Source: JBBRLA01 sp038231615 (GTDB lineage: Bacteria; Myxococcota_A; Polyangia; Palsa-1104; JAEUJZ01). From it: a DNA stretch of 5,248 bases. The DNA lies in NCBI GenBank assembly GCA_038231615.1, contig JBBRLA010000610.1:1-5248 (forward strand), written 5' to 3'. Position 1 is the first letter of the stretch, and each line of letters opens with the position of its first letter. A program made the position numbers and the translations under genes. The notes below the pieces were generated by a model. It was not told the DNA's origin. It did not search any database and saw only the letters and a list, made by a program, of their open reading frames with translations. Shown here piece by piece: positions 3,779 through 5,248 of this stretch.

Positions 3779-5248
3779 ATGCTGCCCGCCTTTGTTGTCT
3801 TTGCAGCAGTGCTTGTCGTTGCCACTGTCGTGCTGACGATCTTCCTCCAGCGCTTTCAGCGACAGGCCCGAGACGCCAATATCAGAGTGAGCGAATTGAA
3901 GGCAGTTGAAGAGCGTTACAGAGGCATTATCGACCTCGAAATCGAGCAACGACGTCTAAAGCAAGAGAACAGCACACTTACCGCCCATACTCAGCAAAGC
4001 AAGCAGCAAGCTGAGGCCGAGCATCGGCGACTCAGCGAGGCAATCGCAGAACTGCAGAAGGATCTCGCGTTTTTTGAGGGCGAAGCCTACTTCGAGTCCT
4101 TTGGCCTCTACAAACCCAGATACGACTTTGAGTCGTCGGAGAAGTACAGGCAGAAGCTGGAAGCCATCAGGTTTGAGCAGCGAACCATAACCAAGGATGG
4201 CAAGGCGGCTATCTGTCATGTTCAGTGGAGCGTCCAGGGCAGTGCCGCCAAAGGTCGCAAAATGACCGACGAGTACAACAAACTCATGCTCAGGGCGTTC
4301 AATGGCGAGTGCGAATCCGCAATAACAAAGGTCAAATACAACAACGTCTCTGCCCTGGAACAGCGAATTCAAAAAGCATTCGAATCCATCAACAAGCTCG
4401 GCAAGACTCAGCAAAGTGAAATCAGCACGATTTATTTCAACCTTAAACTTCAAGAGCTATATCTTTTTCATGAGTACCAAGAGAAAATCCAGGCGGAGAA
4501 GGAGGAGCAACGCCGCATTCAGGAGCAGATGCGTGAGGAGCAGCGCGTCCTCGCGGAAATCGAGCGCGCCAAAAAGCAAGCCGAGCAGGATGAGAAGCGA
4601 TACGAGCAGGCGCTCGAAAAGGCCATGACTGAAGTATCGAAGGCCAGCGGAGAGAAGCAGGCGCTATTGCAACAGCAGATCGAAGAGTTGCAGAGGCGCG
4701 TCGCTGAGGCTCAACAGAACAAGGCACGGGCCATCTCGCGAGCCCAGCAAACACGCTCCGGCCATGTATATATCATCTCAAATATCGGGTCTTTCGGTGA
4801 GCATGTCTACAAGATCGGACTGACTCGGCGCCTCGATCCCATGGAACGCGTTCACGAGTTGGGCGATGCTTCGGTGCCCTTCTCGTTTGACGTCCATGCT
4901 GTCATCTTTTCCGATGACGCTCCAAGCCTAGAGACGGACCTTCACCGGCAGTTCCATCATCGAAGACTGAACAAGATCAACGAGCGAAAGGAATTCTTTC
5001 GCGTTTCTCTCTCGGAGATTGAAGCGGTCGTTCGCGCCCAGCATGCCCAGATTGAGTTCACACTGGCCGCCGAGGCGGCGGAGTACAGGCAGTCTTTGGC
5101 TATCGAACAAGCTAGACCATCGCCGAAAAGCGGTAGCGGAGACGCGCCAGGATGCGGCGAGCATGCGCGTTGTGCTCCGCGGAGTCTCAAGGGTGAGGCG
5201 AAGGGGGCCGTGACGGTTGCGCTGCGAGCTCAGGCAGGCACGATCGGA
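3779..5248 (+). CDS. SNIPE-like membrane-anchored DUF4041 / GIY-YIG nuclease, 3' end outside the window
   Basis: The frame is open for 490 codons from the ATG to the window edge. Domain order: a membrane segment at residues about 4-24 (AFVVFAAVLVVATVVLTIFL); coiled coil at about 28-100; DUF4041 at about 104-245 (FGLYKPRYDFESSEKY, KGRKM at 158-162, RAFNGECESAI, AFESINKLGK around 200-209); a second Glu/Gln-rich coiled coil to about 325; and a GIY-YIG domain of T5orf172/MUG113 type at about 328-415. Nuclease landmarks are GHVYI (328-332), VYKIGLTRR (Tyr344, Gly347, Arg350), the probable metal-binding Glu385 in SLETDLHRQF, and RKEFFRV. The same architecture defines SNIPE, an E. coli inner-membrane nuclease reported to cut phage DNA as it is injected. 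Residues after about 445 look unlike the family. Codon use (AAC, AAA, ATA, CAA) is less GC-biased than in neighbouring genes, suggesting transfer. Confidence 0.92.
   Translation, partial: MLPAFVVFAAVLVVATVVLTIFLQRFQRQARDANIRVSELKAVEERYRGIIDLEIEQRRLKQENSTLTAHTQQSKQQAEAEHRRLSEAIAELQKDLAFFEGEAYFESFGLYKPRYDFESSEKYRQKLEAIRFEQRTITKDGKAAICHVQWSVQGSAAKGRKMTDEYNKLMLRAFNGECESAITKVKYNNVSALEQRIQKAFESINKLGKTQQSEISTIYFNLKLQELYLFHEYQEKIQAEKEEQRRIQEQMREEQRVLAEIERAKKQAEQDEKRYEQALEKAMTEVSKASGEKQALLQQQIEELQRRVAEAQQNKARAISRAQQTRSGHVYIISNIGSFGEHVYKIGLTRRLDPMERVHELGDASVPFSFDVHAVIFSDDAPSLETDLHRQFHHRRLNKINERKEFFRVSLSEIEAVVRAQHAQIEFTLAAEAAEYRQSLAIEQARPSPKSGSGDAPGCGEHARCAPRSLKGEAKGAVTVALRAQAGTIG

Noticed and set aside
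3956..4453. A 165-codon minus-strand frame opposite the SNIPE-like gene.
   Set aside because: The plus-strand frame here is the DUF4041 domain with strong motif agreement; the antisense translation is leucine/phenylalanine-rich, as expected from reversed Glu/Lys/Gln codons.

Overview
This window is high in GC and carries an accessory, defence-type gene set from an unidentified bacterium. The gene content and the GC-rich degenerate repeats (GGTTC-type simple repeats, a 21-bp tandem array, a palindrome embedded in a coding region) are reminiscent of large-genome soil or sediment lineages such as Acidobacteriota. No housekeeping gene, rRNA or tRNA is present to fix the taxonomy, so this is a weak inference.

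Left third (1-1829). On the minus strand there is a two-gene unit: a small helical protein of the kind found next to AbiEii nucleotidyltransferases, overlapping by 17 bases a nucleotidyltransferase that keeps its catalytic core but lost its C-terminal part. Divergent from it, on the plus strand, is a compact and apparently intact type II toxin-antitoxin pair: a DUF433 antitoxin followed 3 bases later by a DUF5615 PIN-like toxin.

Middle (1830-3778). Downstream of the toxin come a hairpin and a GGTTC-rich simple repeat, in the gap between two convergent genes. A long minus-strand gene of unknown function follows (helical N-terminal part, coiled coil, Ala/Glu-rich linker, distinct C-terminal domain). 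Its linker contains two identical 33-bp copies of a palindromic element, in frame and 39 codons apart. Upstream of this gene lie four tandem 21-bp units and an AT-rich candidate promoter/operator for the gene on the other side.

Right third (3779-5248). One plus-strand frame stays open to the window edge. It encodes an N-terminal membrane anchor, coiled coil, DUF4041 domain, second coiled coil and a GIY-YIG nuclease of the T5orf172/MUG113 type. This is the architecture of SNIPE, a membrane-anchored nuclease reported to cut phage DNA during injection. Its stop codon is not in the window.

Together: a decayed AbiEii-type pair, an intact DUF433/DUF5615 toxin-antitoxin pair and a SNIPE-like nuclease look like part of a defence island. 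The unknown gene, divergent from the nuclease gene, is the least explained component.
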